This document shows, in pieces, positions 1-13,801 of a stretch of 64,000 nt of DNA; the stretch's first letter is position 1; each line of letters opens with the position of its first letter. This DNA is from Tomocerus qinae (lineage: Eukaryota; Arthropoda; Collembola; Entomobryomorpha; Tomoceridae), in assembly GCA_020055645.1 (NCBI GenBank), contig CM034547.1:31992513-32056512 (forward strand), in the 5' to 3' direction. Below the pieces are notes generated by a model. It worked only from the letters and a program-made list of their open reading frames with translations, did not search any database and had not been told where the DNA came from. Both the position numbers and the translations under genes were made by a program.

Positions 1-1530
1 CTGAAAGTAAATAGAAGCCATTTGTAGTGGCTATCTGTGTGCCCGCTTACAGTGATATTAGTATGGTAGTCATAGTGGAGTACAGGAAAATACTCGGGCT
101 GTAGCAAACCTTATGCCAAGCCACTAAATGTTCACTGAAGACGACGAACTGATGCAAGTCTTTATCCTTACAAATACCATACGCATAGAATGTACCGAAA
201 TTGTATACTTTCTATGCAGAAATGCTCAGCAATTGCACAATATATTCTCTACGTTGGCAAAACTAGGTATTTAGAATGCAAGGGTACCAAATAAGAAAGT
301 TTAGTTCATACGAAGGGTAACATTTTGCACATACATGGGTGAAAGTAAATAATGTTCCCTATTAAAACTATACACAAAGAGGCTAACATGTAAACCTATA
401 ATATCTTATAGTTATTCAAGTACAAGTACGCATCACTTACAAATAGCCTTAGATTCTTCCCTTTTTCCCTAGTCTGCTTTCGCATTCATTTATATAAGAA
501 AATATCTGTACACTCGAGAATGTATAAGTACGCTCTTTTAAGTAGTACTAATATATGTATATCGTACCCTGCACAATCTTTAACCTACTTTACGTCTTTC
601 CATTGCAACTTTTCGGGTTTCCCTTCTTATACATAACTTATACTGCCTTTTTTGCCTCTATTGTGCTATGGGTCTATACCTTGCTAAACTTGTCTTGATT
701 TGACTTCCTTTGGTTTCCTTTCTTATTCCCTCTTCCTCTCCTATACACATTTCTTTATGCAAAAAGCTACAATGCTACAGAGCATGCCATTGCATATTCC
801 TATGGCGAACTACTCTAATTCTTATAGTCACAATATTTACTGATATCTTTTGTCGTTTGTCCACACATATTTATAAAGCCATAGTTGTATAGATTTAGAC
901 ATTTCAAACATGCACAAACATACTTATAAACTGTGGTAAGCAACCTCTTTCAAGATGAAAACGCTACTTTCTCACTTGAGATTTAGTGGTTAGATAGAAA
1001 CTGGTTGTTTATTACGTCGTACTTGCAGATAAACATCCTATCTTTGCCATATTTACTTCTGAAGCTGAATAACAATCTTTTATGCAAGAAACGTAATGAT
1101 ATTATGTAAAGCACCGCTTATTAGGGTTCGTAGGTTTCTTAATCTCCTTGTTAAATGAGTCTGCATTTGGATCTATCAAAATAAACACATATCAATATAT
1201 GAAATTGTGATATGGATAAAACTATTTATTCATAACCTTATGCTAAGTAGCAGATCAAATATACGAAGTGCAAATGATATGAACATCAATTATTTATTTG
1301 CCAGAACTACGTTATGTACCTGTATATTCTATCTTACTATATACCTGAGTATGAATATTAATAATTTAGGCACATAAGTATAGTTATACTAAACAGTAAG
1401 CGTGGATATGCTATATAAAACAGATTGTGTATACATGTTATTGCACAATAGACAGACAGGAGATAAATTTGGTAAGCTTATTAGTTTGATATCATTAAGT
1501 ACAGAAGTAACTTCTAAGGAACTAAGCTCT
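1..1530. other. AT-rich non-coding stretch
   Basis: No gene recognised. The only open frame of note, at 710-892, is 60 codons without family features. Confidence 0.5.
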
Positions 1531-1791
1531 TCATTCTGTGGGCTTTATTTTACTTTCCAATTCTATTAACAAATGCAAATCCTCAAAGCCCAACCAACTC
1601 ATATCATTTTGCAATGTTGTAAGAACTGTTGGTTCGCATCCGTAAACCTGAAACGAAATATTCCAAAAGTATTGAAATGAAGTTGGGTATTCATATATTT
1701 GTACAATATAATCTTTTTGGATCTGTTCGCAGTAAGTCGCTCTTTGTATTTTAAAGTTCTTCTTTTTATTATTTGGCAGTACTTTTGTCAA
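1531..1791 (-). CDS. Weak candidate terminal exon, unknown product
   Basis: An open frame of 86 codons ending at TGA. Inside it, on the minus strand, a strong acceptor match (ATATTTCGTTTCAG|G) precedes 1647, and the downstream 38 codons read VYGCEPTVLTTLQNDMSWLG followed by FEDLHLLIELESK. The composition is protein-like but I recognise no family, and no partner exon was found. It could be chance. Confidence 0.2.
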   Translation of the reverse strand: MTKVLPNNKKKNFKIQRATYCEQIQKDYIVQIYEYPTSFQYFWNISFQVYGCEPTVLTTLQNDMSWLGFEDLHLLIELESKIKPTE

Positions 1792-4700
1792 CTTTGGTTT
1801 TCATTCCACATTTTCATAGTTAGAGGGTTTTGAGACCAATGTAGTAGTACTGGGTAAGCAAATTGGATGTTCTCTTTTACTTTACTATTTGTAGTATCGT
1901 TCTGAATCATTTTGTTAAACTAAAGTTGAGTACCACTACTGCACTAGTGAACAGTTTGCTTTACTTGACTCTCTGAAGTTTTCTTTACTTTCCCCTTGGC
2001 CTAATTGGTGGTCTTGGTTTGGTTTCAGTTGGTTGCATCCCTTTCCTTGCTGGTCTGGGTTGGTTTGGTCTCGCACAGTCCTGTCTACATCCTAACATGT
2101 CCATATAATATACATTCATATAATGCCCCATATTATCCCTTCCTCTACTTTTCTTCTCCCTATTTATTTTCTCTAAGTTCAAGAAAAATGTTCCACTTCA
2201 CGGCCTACATACGACTACGACATGAACAACCAAACTAAACTAACTACTACTCCAACCACAGTACAATCCAGGAAATGGCTATTTCAAAGGTCTATTCTAA
2301 ATATTTGTAATTCCACACTTCACAAATGATAAAAAATACCCACGTATATGTACACTGGAAATTTTGATCATTCTCAATGGAATTGTAAAATACAAATCAT
2401 TTGGATATTGTTTAGTACCTACTGCCAGTAGGTACACCCAGTAGTAAAACTTTGGAAATGGGATCCCAATCTTCCTCACCACTCACTATCTAACCATATA
2501 ATAACTTGCTATACATAAACTAGAGTCCTTTCTAAATCCGGTCAGCTTTATGAGTATGGAAACTGATCTTCTGATTTGAATTTAGTTTCTCAAGAAGAAT
2601 CTAACAAATTTTATAGATTTACTCCCTAAAAATTAATTTCAGTCTGCAGTAAGGGTCTACGTCTTCTCTACTAGTGCAAGAAAGACAGTACATGAATAGT
2701 TTTGGCTTTCTATACGGAAAACTATGTCATTAAGAACATACATGCACCAATGTTCTATACGTTTATAGTCGTTTCGCCCGTAACATGAGATATAAAACAT
2801 TCGAAACTTTCTACAAGTAAAAATGCTATATCTTATATTAACTGTTAAGTATTTAGATTAGATGTGGAAACTTATACCTATGAACACAACCACGTAGTAA
2901 GATTATCACCATTTCTATCCTTAAATACTACCTACTTGAATGTAGTAAGGGAGGTAATTGGTAGATACCTAGTGAATACACATTTAAGCGTTATTAAATT
3001 TAAACAGCTATTGTGTTCACGAGGATCTGCAGAACATAAATTGTATTTCAAGAGGCACAGCATCTCACGGTTGTTTACTTGCATTACCTTGTTTGAATTT
3101 ATGTTCATTCGCTGTTGTGTCTACTTAGTCTTCTTAAGTTGAGAAAAGAACTAATTTTATTGCCACACTTGGTCTCCCTAATGTAATTTTATGCAGTGCA
3201 ATGCTGTTAATTACGAATTATTCGTGGAATTGCTTTCCTACTCTCTGAACCGAAGCTAACGCCACTTCCGTTCCCCCAAAGTTCCTTCGTAAAGAAAGAC
3301 AATCTAAACATTTGTTAAAGAAATTAGAAGGAAAGTAAAATACGTCTGCAATAGGCAACACAATATAGGTGCATGAAAATGGTTTATATATTTCTTCTCC
3401 CTGAAATTATACATACAGCAAGTTATAAGCAACAACTTGGGTACACACTACACACAATGATGTAGTACCTAAAGACATTGTGTGTAACTCCTAAAGAGAA
3501 TGGTTTTTTGTATAAATTACCTTTGTGTTTCGCAGTTAAATTACAGCTTGTTAAAAGTGCATTCTGTTGTTCTATTATTTAAACATTTGGTTTACCTTCT
3601 ATTGTTACTCAAATTAAATTTGTTCAATTTATCATTTTTCAAGGCAAAGTGATAGGGACTTTTAAAGTCATTTCGTGAGTAGACAAGAGGAAATTGTATT
3701 AGGTAGGCACTGGAAACTCGAGGCACCCATTACACTTGCTTACTCCAAACTATTTTCGTTTAGCATGACAGATTTTGGAGATATTCGTCAGTGTCTGCAG
3801 TCCAAACACATACATACATACACAGAGTGCTTTGGTTTACACTGGCACGCCGTTTTGTTCCGGAGCCAAGATAAATACTCTAAACGTGACTCACGAACAC
3901 CGGCTAAGAACTTTGGGCTATTGAGTTACTTTCGGTTGTGGTTTAGAGTGTTTACTTATTAATTCCCTAACTAGAACTAGTACTAATTGCTAGCTCAAAT
4001 TTCAAATGGGCAAGGCCTACCAACTCAAACTAACACCTTATTCCTAGTTCCAAAATCCAATTCTGTGCTCTAGTTTCCTTATATTTATGTACCTACTAAT
4101 TATTACAAAAGATACACTCAAAATGAAACTGCTGAAACTCAGCATGCTATATTGCACCACGGGATAAACCTATATATAGTTCGTACTCTATGTTCCTTGT
4201 ATTTACTAGAAAAGTACAAAGAAGTGCATACTGGAAAAGCTATACTTAATAAATATGTATGTATAATGTGCTTACCTTAGCATAGAGCTTAATCTATAGG
4301 TATGAAATTCCGTGTTGTGCATTTATGTAAAAACTTTTCAAATTTAATTTGACACTGAAAAATACTCTCGCCTTATTAAGTTATAACATTAACATATTTA
4401 GACAGATATGCCTGGATATACCTGCCATTTTATTCTCCTGGTTTTTATGACTTTATTTTATACGTCGGATTCAGGTCGGCTTATTTTATGTACAGAAACA
4501 CAACCTAACAGAGAAGTAAAGTAACGATTATTATCTGTATATAAGCGTAATGTGCGGTATGTTGGTAGTTGATTGAGATTCGTAATGTCTTGCTCTAAGT
4601 ATAGTGTAATGTAAAATAAACGCTGAGTTTATTGTGGCTTTCAACCCGATTTCTAAATTGAACAATACAATAGAATGTTCATAGTGATTATTAGCCTTTG

Positions 4701-7700
4701 CTCCTATTGAGATTTATCAATGCACTCCCTGGGGTACAGCTCTCTTCCCAGTTATGGCATTCTGGATGGAATATTTCGAATAGCACGAGTGAGATGTTAC
4801 TTCACCTTTTCAGCGAGCAAGCGGTCTTTTGCTCTACGTTGATTATTGATGTCTTACTGAAGGCATTCACTAATACTTAAGTACCTATAATTTTATAGCT
4901 ATCTTTACCTCTTTCTTTATATAGATAACCATAATCTAGAGTCTGAAAGCTTAACAATCAAATTTACGATGCGGGTTTTTGTTAACATCATGTCTTAACT
5001 TCGATTTTCCTTATTCGGTGCACAGTAACCTACTTAATATACACTTTATTTGGTATCCAACACAGGGTGTGTCAAATTCTGCACATTCTGCTCTTGTTTC
5101 TAATTTTCATGCTACAAACACGATTTTTAAGCACAAGTTGTCGTTAATTATAGAATACAAATTAATCATCATTCTCTTTCAAATTATGACTTGCCAATCC
5201 TATTACTGTTAGTTAATTAATTACTACTAAAATATTTTTGTCATTGCCTATGGAATCATATAATGTTAAAAATACGAAGCACTTACACTCTAAAATCGAT
5301 TTGGGACGAATCAATACTCAAATTGTGTATAATATAAACACGGTAAGCTTAACATGGTTTAACAAGCCCTGTAAACCGAAGAATTGAAAGAGTTGAATTA
5401 AGTGCGTGTAGAGAAATAAGTGCATCGATTTAATAGTTGTAATACACTATTATTTTTAATAGGTCAGTGGTAATTTAATTCAAATGCATAATTTTGATGA
5501 TTCCTCTAATGTGGTTACGCATTTGACTATGTATTACTTAGATACATCAACTTAGATCAAATGAACATTTTTCTGTATGGTACTTGTTCATTCTGGCCTA
5601 TATACACCAGGTTGTCCTTTTGTAACATTTCAACTAGGGATGTCGTCAGAAAATATTTTGTCTCCTAGTTTGTAGTTCATCACGTATATATTGTCAGTAA
5701 TGATCCTAATAATGCCTATGGGTACCCATCATAAGTAGTAGGTCTGCAGGGGTTCGTATTTGTCATACTAAAAGGTGGATAAGACTGGATTGTAAATGGA
5801 AGTTTGCATGACCGAGTGCCATAATAATGGCATTCACCGGCAGCTACTGTGTATAGAGAGGAAGAAAATACCATTCCATAGCTATATAAAGAAGTGTTCA
5901 TAAAATCTTCCCTTGTGTACAATTAAGCAATCAGTCAAAATGTCGACGTCTTGCTATAGAACTTTCTATAATTGGTTCTAGTTTTCTAAGGTATACCTAC
6001 ACCAATGTTCTTAGAAACGACACTTTGACGAAGTATAGCCAGAATAAAAATGATATCTGAGTTAGCTAAGACAACTAATACGTCTCAACGGGAAAGTTAC
6101 AAATACCAGCAATCTTGTTAAAGTATGGGATGTGTTGCGTTGCTAAATGGAAATACCCCCATTACATGCTATTTTAATGCAAAACGACAGAGCTTACACA
6201 TTTCTGACGAAAGATTTGGTAATTTATAGGTGAAGAATGTAATGAAGTTGGTGCCCATGCATGTTCTCATTAAACACAGTGCTCACATCCATAACTTACA
6301 ATTCCTAATGTCTTTGTACTATAACTTAATATTACGACCAATAATGTGTATACTAAATGTACAATGTATCACCATGAATCGGTTGAACATAATAACGAAG
6401 GATTTACGGTTACGGAAGGAAGGTGTAAAGACACCTTATAGCTATACATAATGTCTCTCAACACTCATCTTTGATCAACCATTTACTACTTATTGATACA
6501 TGTAATATGGTACATTACTGGCTTAGGGGTTATCTTAATTGGTGGGGATGTTATTGTGAAGAGTTACATATACCATTTATACTTTATCGTTAATACATGC
6601 ATCCAAAGATCTCCATAACCTTGTCATAACCATGAAAGATTATCTCCATTGTTGAATACCTCAGCTGCATGAATATACTTAATTACGTCAAATTTTAATG
6701 TTCGGTAAACATTAAGGGTTGAACCAATGCTGAACGGTGTAGTGGTCTTATGTCTATAAAGAGAATTTGTAACCTGAGATTTTAGCTTGGTTTATAGACT
6801 GTCAATTTAATATTCAAGTAAAAAATCAGATAAATCGGCGGTTTCAATTCTTAGGCTGTAAGAATTGTATATTTCGTTAGACTTATTGTTTACTATCCTA
6901 GATTGATAATAATCTGTTCTCAAGTTAATATTTACGTTGTCATTAATACTTTCAGAATACAAATTAAACACTATGTTATGATCTGCTATAATTGTCAGGT
7001 ATACATTATTATTGCAACCTGCAATTATTTTCAGTCATTAGAAGAGGGATCACATTAATATGCAACATAGAGCTGGCTGTTAAATGATACCGTTTGCTGT
7101 ACTGTCGTGGGTATTGGGTAACTTTTCTTGTTTAATAATTTAGTTTAATATCTAGTTACTTGTTATATGACTATTATCACTGTACATCTCATTAAATCAC
7201 CTTTATCACATTCGTTTGAAATAAATCCATTCCATACCAGATTGAATTACATTAAATTAACTTCTAGTAAGAAGAGGTTCAGATAAGATAAAATTGTAGT
7301 TCTTTATTGGACTTAGAAAATAGCATGAAAGCAAGGTTTATGCATCACATAATTTCAAGACTGATACTGAAAACCGAGATGGGAGTACAATGGATCGTGG
7401 GTGGATTCGACATAAATTATTTCATTAAATCCTTGTAAATGTTCAGTAAGTAGTAGTTCAGTAGTAAAATCACTTATTCAATTACATGCATCATGAGATG
7501 GAGTTTTCAGAGGCTTCTGCAATCAAATAATTAAATTAAGTTTATAGCTTCTTCGTATTGTATTCTTAGTTATAAGTATTTTGAAAGTAAATGAATAAAG
7601 GTAAGGAAACTACTTTTATGCTCTTGTCAAGTCAATAAGTAAATGTTGTATGAATACAAGAGACAACATGAGCAGGACTTTAAATTATATAGTATGTAAA

Positions 7701-8423
7701 GCCGTTTAAAACTGGTACAATATTCGTTTCAAATGGTGCCATGGACTTTTTGTAGACATTAGTAGAATGGCTTTAATTTTTAAAATATTTTTCAGCTTTT
7801 TCCACAGGATGTTGTCTAGGGGTGGTTGTTACTTGAGTCATGATATTCTAGTGTAGGTACGTAGTAATGGGACTGGTATTTTTAGTGTAGTAAGGAATAT
7901 AATGAGGGGCCAAATAAGTAACTGCCTTCAGTACTAGTGTCAGGAATGTAAAAGGAAAGCAAGTGAAGGCGTTGCTCACATTAATGAAAATCTTTCATGC
8001 GAAAGAGAAAAACCTCACCGAATAAAAATGATTTATGATTTACAGACTGGTTGTGAACTGGAGAAAAGAGAAAGAGCATACTTCTACGTAACAACAGACT
8101 GTCTATAATATAAAAGGAATAAAATGGAGAACAGGGAAAGTTGATGGGGAAAAAGGAGTACTTACAACTACTGAAGCTAACTAAACTCAAATACATACCG
8201 AGTTGTACATATCCTTATAGCTAACGTGTCTAACTATAACTACACATACTTATACTTTAAAGTAGGTACAAATAAGGTCTGCTATTCTTTCGTTTGCACA
8301 ATTTATACTTTGACTATTCCATAAGAATTGCCATAGAAGACGGTAGATGTGTGCTTACTACTAGCGATATATCTATAGGTCTACCAACTATAAAAATTCT
8401 AATAGTTCTGGTAGAACAGACTT

Positions 8424-8520
8424 GAGATGTAAAGAAAGAAGTAAAGAAGAAAGTGAACAAAAATAAAAGAAAAGCTGAGCAAGGGAAGACGGGAAGAGAA
8501 AGGGAAGAAAGAGAAATGGA
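8424..8520. repeat. Polypurine tract
   Basis: About 97 bases that are almost entirely A and G on the + strand, with GAAAG and GGGAAGA words. The opposite strand is therefore pyrimidine-rich, and the 61-codon minus frame over it (8388-8573), full of F, L and S, is a by-product. Confidence 0.7.
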
Positions 8521-9101
8521 TGGACTTCATGAATAACTAACTCCAAAGGAAAGAAGGAAATCCGACTTGACAAATGATTTAATTAGACTATACGCCTTAC
8601 AGTAAGCAATCCCACATTTATACACTAGATACATACTGCTCACACAAACTAAACTACCGACACTTTTACACATATCTGCAACTGGATTCTTTTACGGAGA
8701 GATTTTCTACTTCCTACACCACCAAGCACATCTACCTAAATACGTAACATTCCTCGTTTCCGACTAATATCTCCACATAATACACCCACACTACGTGTGG
8801 CAATATATCTTGAGGTGAGTCTATACCGTAAAGGTACCTACTTAATACTAATATAATACACATCCGAAATTTTGCCAGCATATTTCTTCACATTTCTCCA
8901 TTACCCACATTACATTACATTAGATGGATAGATAGATGAGAGGAGAAAGCAAACGAAAAGGAAGTTATGTATAATTCATGTGTACTACAGTATGCCTTAC
9001 AAGCTCAAACTCGATTTGCTCCCCTTTTTAGGTTAGTGGGTAGCAGAAACACATTTTTTATATAGTCAGAACCTATATGCGTATGTTTATGGGATCTTCC
9101 G

Positions 9102-9115
9102 ATGTATGTATGTAT
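9102..9115. repeat. (ATGT) microsatellite
   Basis: Three and a half perfect ATGT units. Confidence 0.8.
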
Positions 9116-12100
9116 TCATTTTTAACTTTATTTCCTATAGTCATTACATAACTTAATCTTTCCCTTCAATTCCCTTTCTTTCTCTTGTGAAAGCAAACAG
9201 AGAGTTTTCCTGACTGAGAGTTCGACTTTCCCTTGACATGTCTACATATGCAATGCTGACAAAATGTCTGTCTGCTATAACTCAGATTGGTGTACAGAAT
9301 ACGCAATCCGTATTCCATACGGTACCTATTGAAATGGCATGGACTCTATTCGTATATATCATAGATTTATTACAAAGTAGCTCAGCTGTATATTTAACCC
9401 ATAGACTGGTATATTAAAATGTAGTGTGTGTACCTACCTATGTACATATTGGTACCTATCGCATACAAAATACAAATAGAGTCAGCTACATAAGTACCTA
9501 CGCTTAAATAGTTATATGTTAAAGAATGATATGGGAAAGAAGAAGTAGGTAAAGTAAAAAATCATTTCTCCAGTTCATTTTATTAGCTTTTATTCTGGCA
9601 CGAGTGGAAAAATTTGGTAGCTTTCTCCTTCCAAGTATTCATTTCTTTGTGTGGGAAGTCGTGTTAGGAAAACTCGTTATTTTCACTTTGGTTGATTGAA
9701 TAGCCTGTCAATATGAGACTGTCATCAGAATTTTTCAAGGAGTTAGCTTAACTTTACCTAACTTAACGCTACATGTACTTCAAATTCAAATAAAATTCTT
9801 ATGTAGCTACCGTAGCTATTTGTTAGAAGTTACTAATGGGGTTCATTGTGGCTCCATCGAAGAATATTTCATTGCTCATTGTTCATTTGTCGCTTCTCAA
9901 GAAACTTCCTTTCTTCAATTTGTCTCAATGCAGACTAAAGTGCAATTAGCCAAAAAATGTCATAATCTTCCTTATTTGTCACTCTTATTGGTAATAGCAC
10001 ATAGCTGAATTTATTATTAATATTTAGCAGTTTGACTAAGAAATTCATGGCATTTTTTTCATTCGCAAAAAATTCCTAGTGCCGAGTATTTTTATGCTTA
10101 CGAAAAGTATAGACTAAAGGAGATTGGCAGTTAAAAAAGTAAGCATGAATGGTAGAATGTTAGGGAGTGATTTGTAATTCATTTTATGCGTAAGATTGTC
10201 AATTGATTTAGAAGAGGAGGAGGGTAGATAGATAGTAAAATGTACTTTACTCGGAGTATGGATGTGGATAGACAGGAAAGATGTTTGTTCAATGAATATA
10301 GAGCGAAGGTTAAAATTCTCACCCCATTTCTCAGAGTTGTCATGAGGCCGAAGAGTCTGAAGAAGTGAAGGAGAATGAACGAATTCAAATAAAACATGCG
10401 GACTCAGGGAAAATCTATGAGTTGGGGCAGTCATCTAAATCATCTAAACTGCCTTAGCTCTCTCTCCTTTTGAATTTAGTGAGGCGATCGAGTAGAGAAG
10501 ATAAAGATCTGCTATTCCTTATAGATTTAGGTCAATATTATATTATATTATTGCACTGGCATGTCTACTTTCCTCTCCTCTCCCTTGGATCATAACATCA
10601 TATCTTAAGACGTACCTAAATACTTTATGCTTGTCTATCGTCGTTGCGTTGCAGAGGATGAGCGAGCATAGTAAACCATTTCAGACCAGTATATTTCCAT
10701 TGCCTCTATGCACTGCAATGAAATGGTTAAGCAATAACTATTCTCCACTTTGTATGTAAAAGTGACAGCACAAGATACGGTACGACAGTCTCAATAGAAT
10801 TTGATCTAGTGTTTTATTAAAAATCGAGGCCATTAAATTATTGACGCATCTCAATATCCTTAGCCATTGACTTACTTTACCTACCATTAGTTTCCTTTAC
10901 TTCCCCTTATCGCTCCTCCGCTTTAGCACAGCTGATTGAGCGCACTACTCTATGTGCAAATAAGAAATTGATTGGAAACATTACTTTGTCTTCATTATTA
11001 TCTACTATATAGCCCACACTCAAAAGGAGCTTCCAACCAAATTGATATTTTCCGGAAAAATCTGAAGTCTTTGCAAAAATCATGTTGATCCTTCTAGTTT
11101 TCATTAGTCATTATTCCTATTATAGATATCCTGTTATTAGTTTTATTACCACTCGTTACTCTTGTATGAATATGCAAATGAACAGTACGAGTAATCATCC
11201 TTACATATAATATTATATGCATCCAATTCTGCACTGCATTCCTTAAATCAGGCCATGATACTACCGTAAAAGAAACTGTAGTAAAATATTATATGAAATA
11301 ATACAGACGAACTATTTTTACTTAGGTACTTGTTTTGACGGAAAGAGATGAGACAGTAGTCAATGATTTATGCAACTTATATTTTTATTCAATTAATTTT
11401 CCTTTCTCGATGGTCAATTTCACTTGGAAATGTATTAAAGCAAATCACGATCTTCTCTTGTCAGGATATTAATCATTTAAAAACAAATCCGATCCAAATT
11501 CGGAGAACACTGCCTTTGAAATACTGATGAGTTTCATAGTGATTTTAGCTTCATGTACAAAAATACAAAGAAGAAGCACGATAGCTACCACGACCCTCTT
11601 CTCCAACTTTCTTTTCTTTCACTCCCCTAGGATAACTATTTTTTCTCCCCTTTAGCATATGTATTGAGTCTTTGGATATCAGTTTTCCATTTCCATACTT
11701 GGTAATTTAATGAAGTCGAGTATAGATATAAACGGTACAGTAGAGTTCATTATAAAAAATATTGCAACTTCTGCCATTAATAATTTGAAAGTCATGCTGC
11801 CCAGTTCACGTACATTGGTACTAAACAAACATAGCAATACCAGTAACCAAATGAAGCGTAATTTTTCAATCAGATACGAGACAAACTTGAGACACACTAT
11901 AAGTAGCCCCAGAAAATAGCCATTCGTTAATCAACGAAAAGTGAATGTTCGTGTAAAGACATCTAATCCGCATTGCCTTCCGCATTAAACGATACTTCTT
12001 AGATACTCTGCTATACTAAATACTAGGCAACAATTCAACAGTGACTTTATAATATAATACACAAAAATGGATAGTTTGTCTACAGTTGAGTTTGAAAGCG

Positions 12101-13505
12101 ATATTATTAGTATGTAGGAGTCGAAAGACGTCAAAGGTTGAGTTTTTGTTTGTCATTCATTCTTGTCAGAAGAGTCAATAAACGTACGTAATACATCTAG
12201 GCGTAATAGATCTGCGTAAAATATTTTATGGTATAGACTGTCTCCTGAAAACAAACATAGACGATAGTATTGGCAGTTAGGAATTTTGCAGAGACTATGG
12301 TAAAGTTCCAAGAAGGAAAGAAGAAGGAAGGCCGGTTTTAGTTTAGCTGACAGGGGATAATAATGAATCGATTTGTATTCACACTTTGAGTAAGACGATA
12401 GATTGCTACGATTGCCATTTATAATGAACGACATAAACTTTTACTTGAGAGTAAAAATGATGAATTGGCGACTCTGGTTTGAATTTTGAACAGCTTCTCT
12501 CCCAATCCCGTTTAGCTCCATACTATGCTCTATGCTACCCAATTCAAATTTTTTACACACACATTAAGCACTTATGCGTAAGTTGAGGTTGTGGAATGAT
12601 CATGAAATCCAACGTTGGTGGATGGAGCATGGTTCAAGGACCCTTTTAGTCATTGCCAATTATGGTGAAGTCGTAAATCGCCCATGAGCAAAGATAATGT
12701 TGACATAATTATAGATTGAAGATACTTCAATTAAGTACCTGAGTAGGCCATGACATTTCCAATTTTTGCAGTAATTGACTCTTTCCGATTCCCATTATCC
12801 CATTTGTTTTATTTATCCAAAATCTCATGTATACATTTCGGAAACCCTTCCTTAGAGTTTGAGAATAAATACAGTATTGCAAATCCTAAGTTATAGATAA
12901 CAATGTTTCGTAAACAAAAATCAGCATGATTACGACATAAGGAGCGCTAAATGTAAATTGAACAAGAGGAAATACCCACCCGTGTGAAAACTAGATGTAA
13001 ATAAACCCAATTCTTACCCTACATTTTTCTCGATAGTCGAAAAAATCAAAAGAATTTTGTTAGATGTATTTACTTTTAGGTCTTAGGTTAAAATATTTTA
13101 TGTCTTAATGGTCTTGGTGTAATTGCATTACACATATTATACCTATGTACTAATTTAGGTGGAAATGCATTATGTAATTCATTGGGTAGGAAGACCTGTT
13201 AGCAGAACTATTTTGTGATTCTAATTTAGTTGGTAAGCACTGCGGAATATCATTTTATATACGTAAATATCTCAAAGTAGGTTTGTTTTTGTTATTTGGC
13301 TATATTTAGCAATTATCATAAAAATGGAATACTTTGTGTCCGAAAATAGCCGTTCCAAGTTTACTAGTACCTCATGTAATATTTTCTTTGCCCAATACTA
13401 CTAATACTATGCCTGCATACGCATTGTCACATACAAACAAACTATTACTCAAAATGTATATGAAGCAAAAAAATGATAAATAAAATTGTGAGATGGCAAA
13501 TGCAG

Positions 13506-13518
13506 ATATATATATATA
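13506..13518. repeat. (AT) microsatellite
   Basis: Thirteen bases of alternating A and T. Confidence 0.85.
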
Positions 13519-13531
13519 CAGTTTGTTGACT

Positions 13532-13801
13532 TTAAGTTGGACAAAGATTTTCTGTTTTGCTGCCAGAATTTGAGGTTTGATCTGGGAAAAGTTGCAATAA
13601 AAATGAAAGTTGTAGCCATTGAATGTAGGACTGTCTATTTGTAGTAGTTGTGAGTGGAGACAAGACAGTGAAAAGACATGTCAGGGAAGTAGGAAAGGAT
13701 GCCGTGTTTGTACAAGGGAAGTGTATGGCCTTGTGCTCGTCGTCGAAAAGATGTACACTAAATTTTGGTGTTCTGTCAGAATTACACAAGTAAAGATATA
13801 A
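13532..13801. other. Region open in three frames on two strands
   Basis: An 85-codon minus frame (13532-13789), a 60-codon plus frame (13619-13801) and a further 55-codon plus frame that opens right after GAATGTAG at about 13629 overlap here. GC is a little higher than nearby. On the minus strand an acceptor-like pyrimidine tract ending CTGACAG lies near 13780. I recognise no product and cannot say which frame, if any, is used. Confidence 0.2.

Larger units (their letters stand above)
1792..13531. other. Gene-poor stretch, no gene recognised
   Basis: Open frames here reach about 106 codons (10114-10434 minus, overlapping another frame of 72 codons on the same strand). None has recognisable motifs. 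Features of composition: a T/G-rich segment at 1985-2090, a purine-rich tract at 8424-8520, and short GATA and ATGT repeats near 8930 and 9102. Confidence 0.5.
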
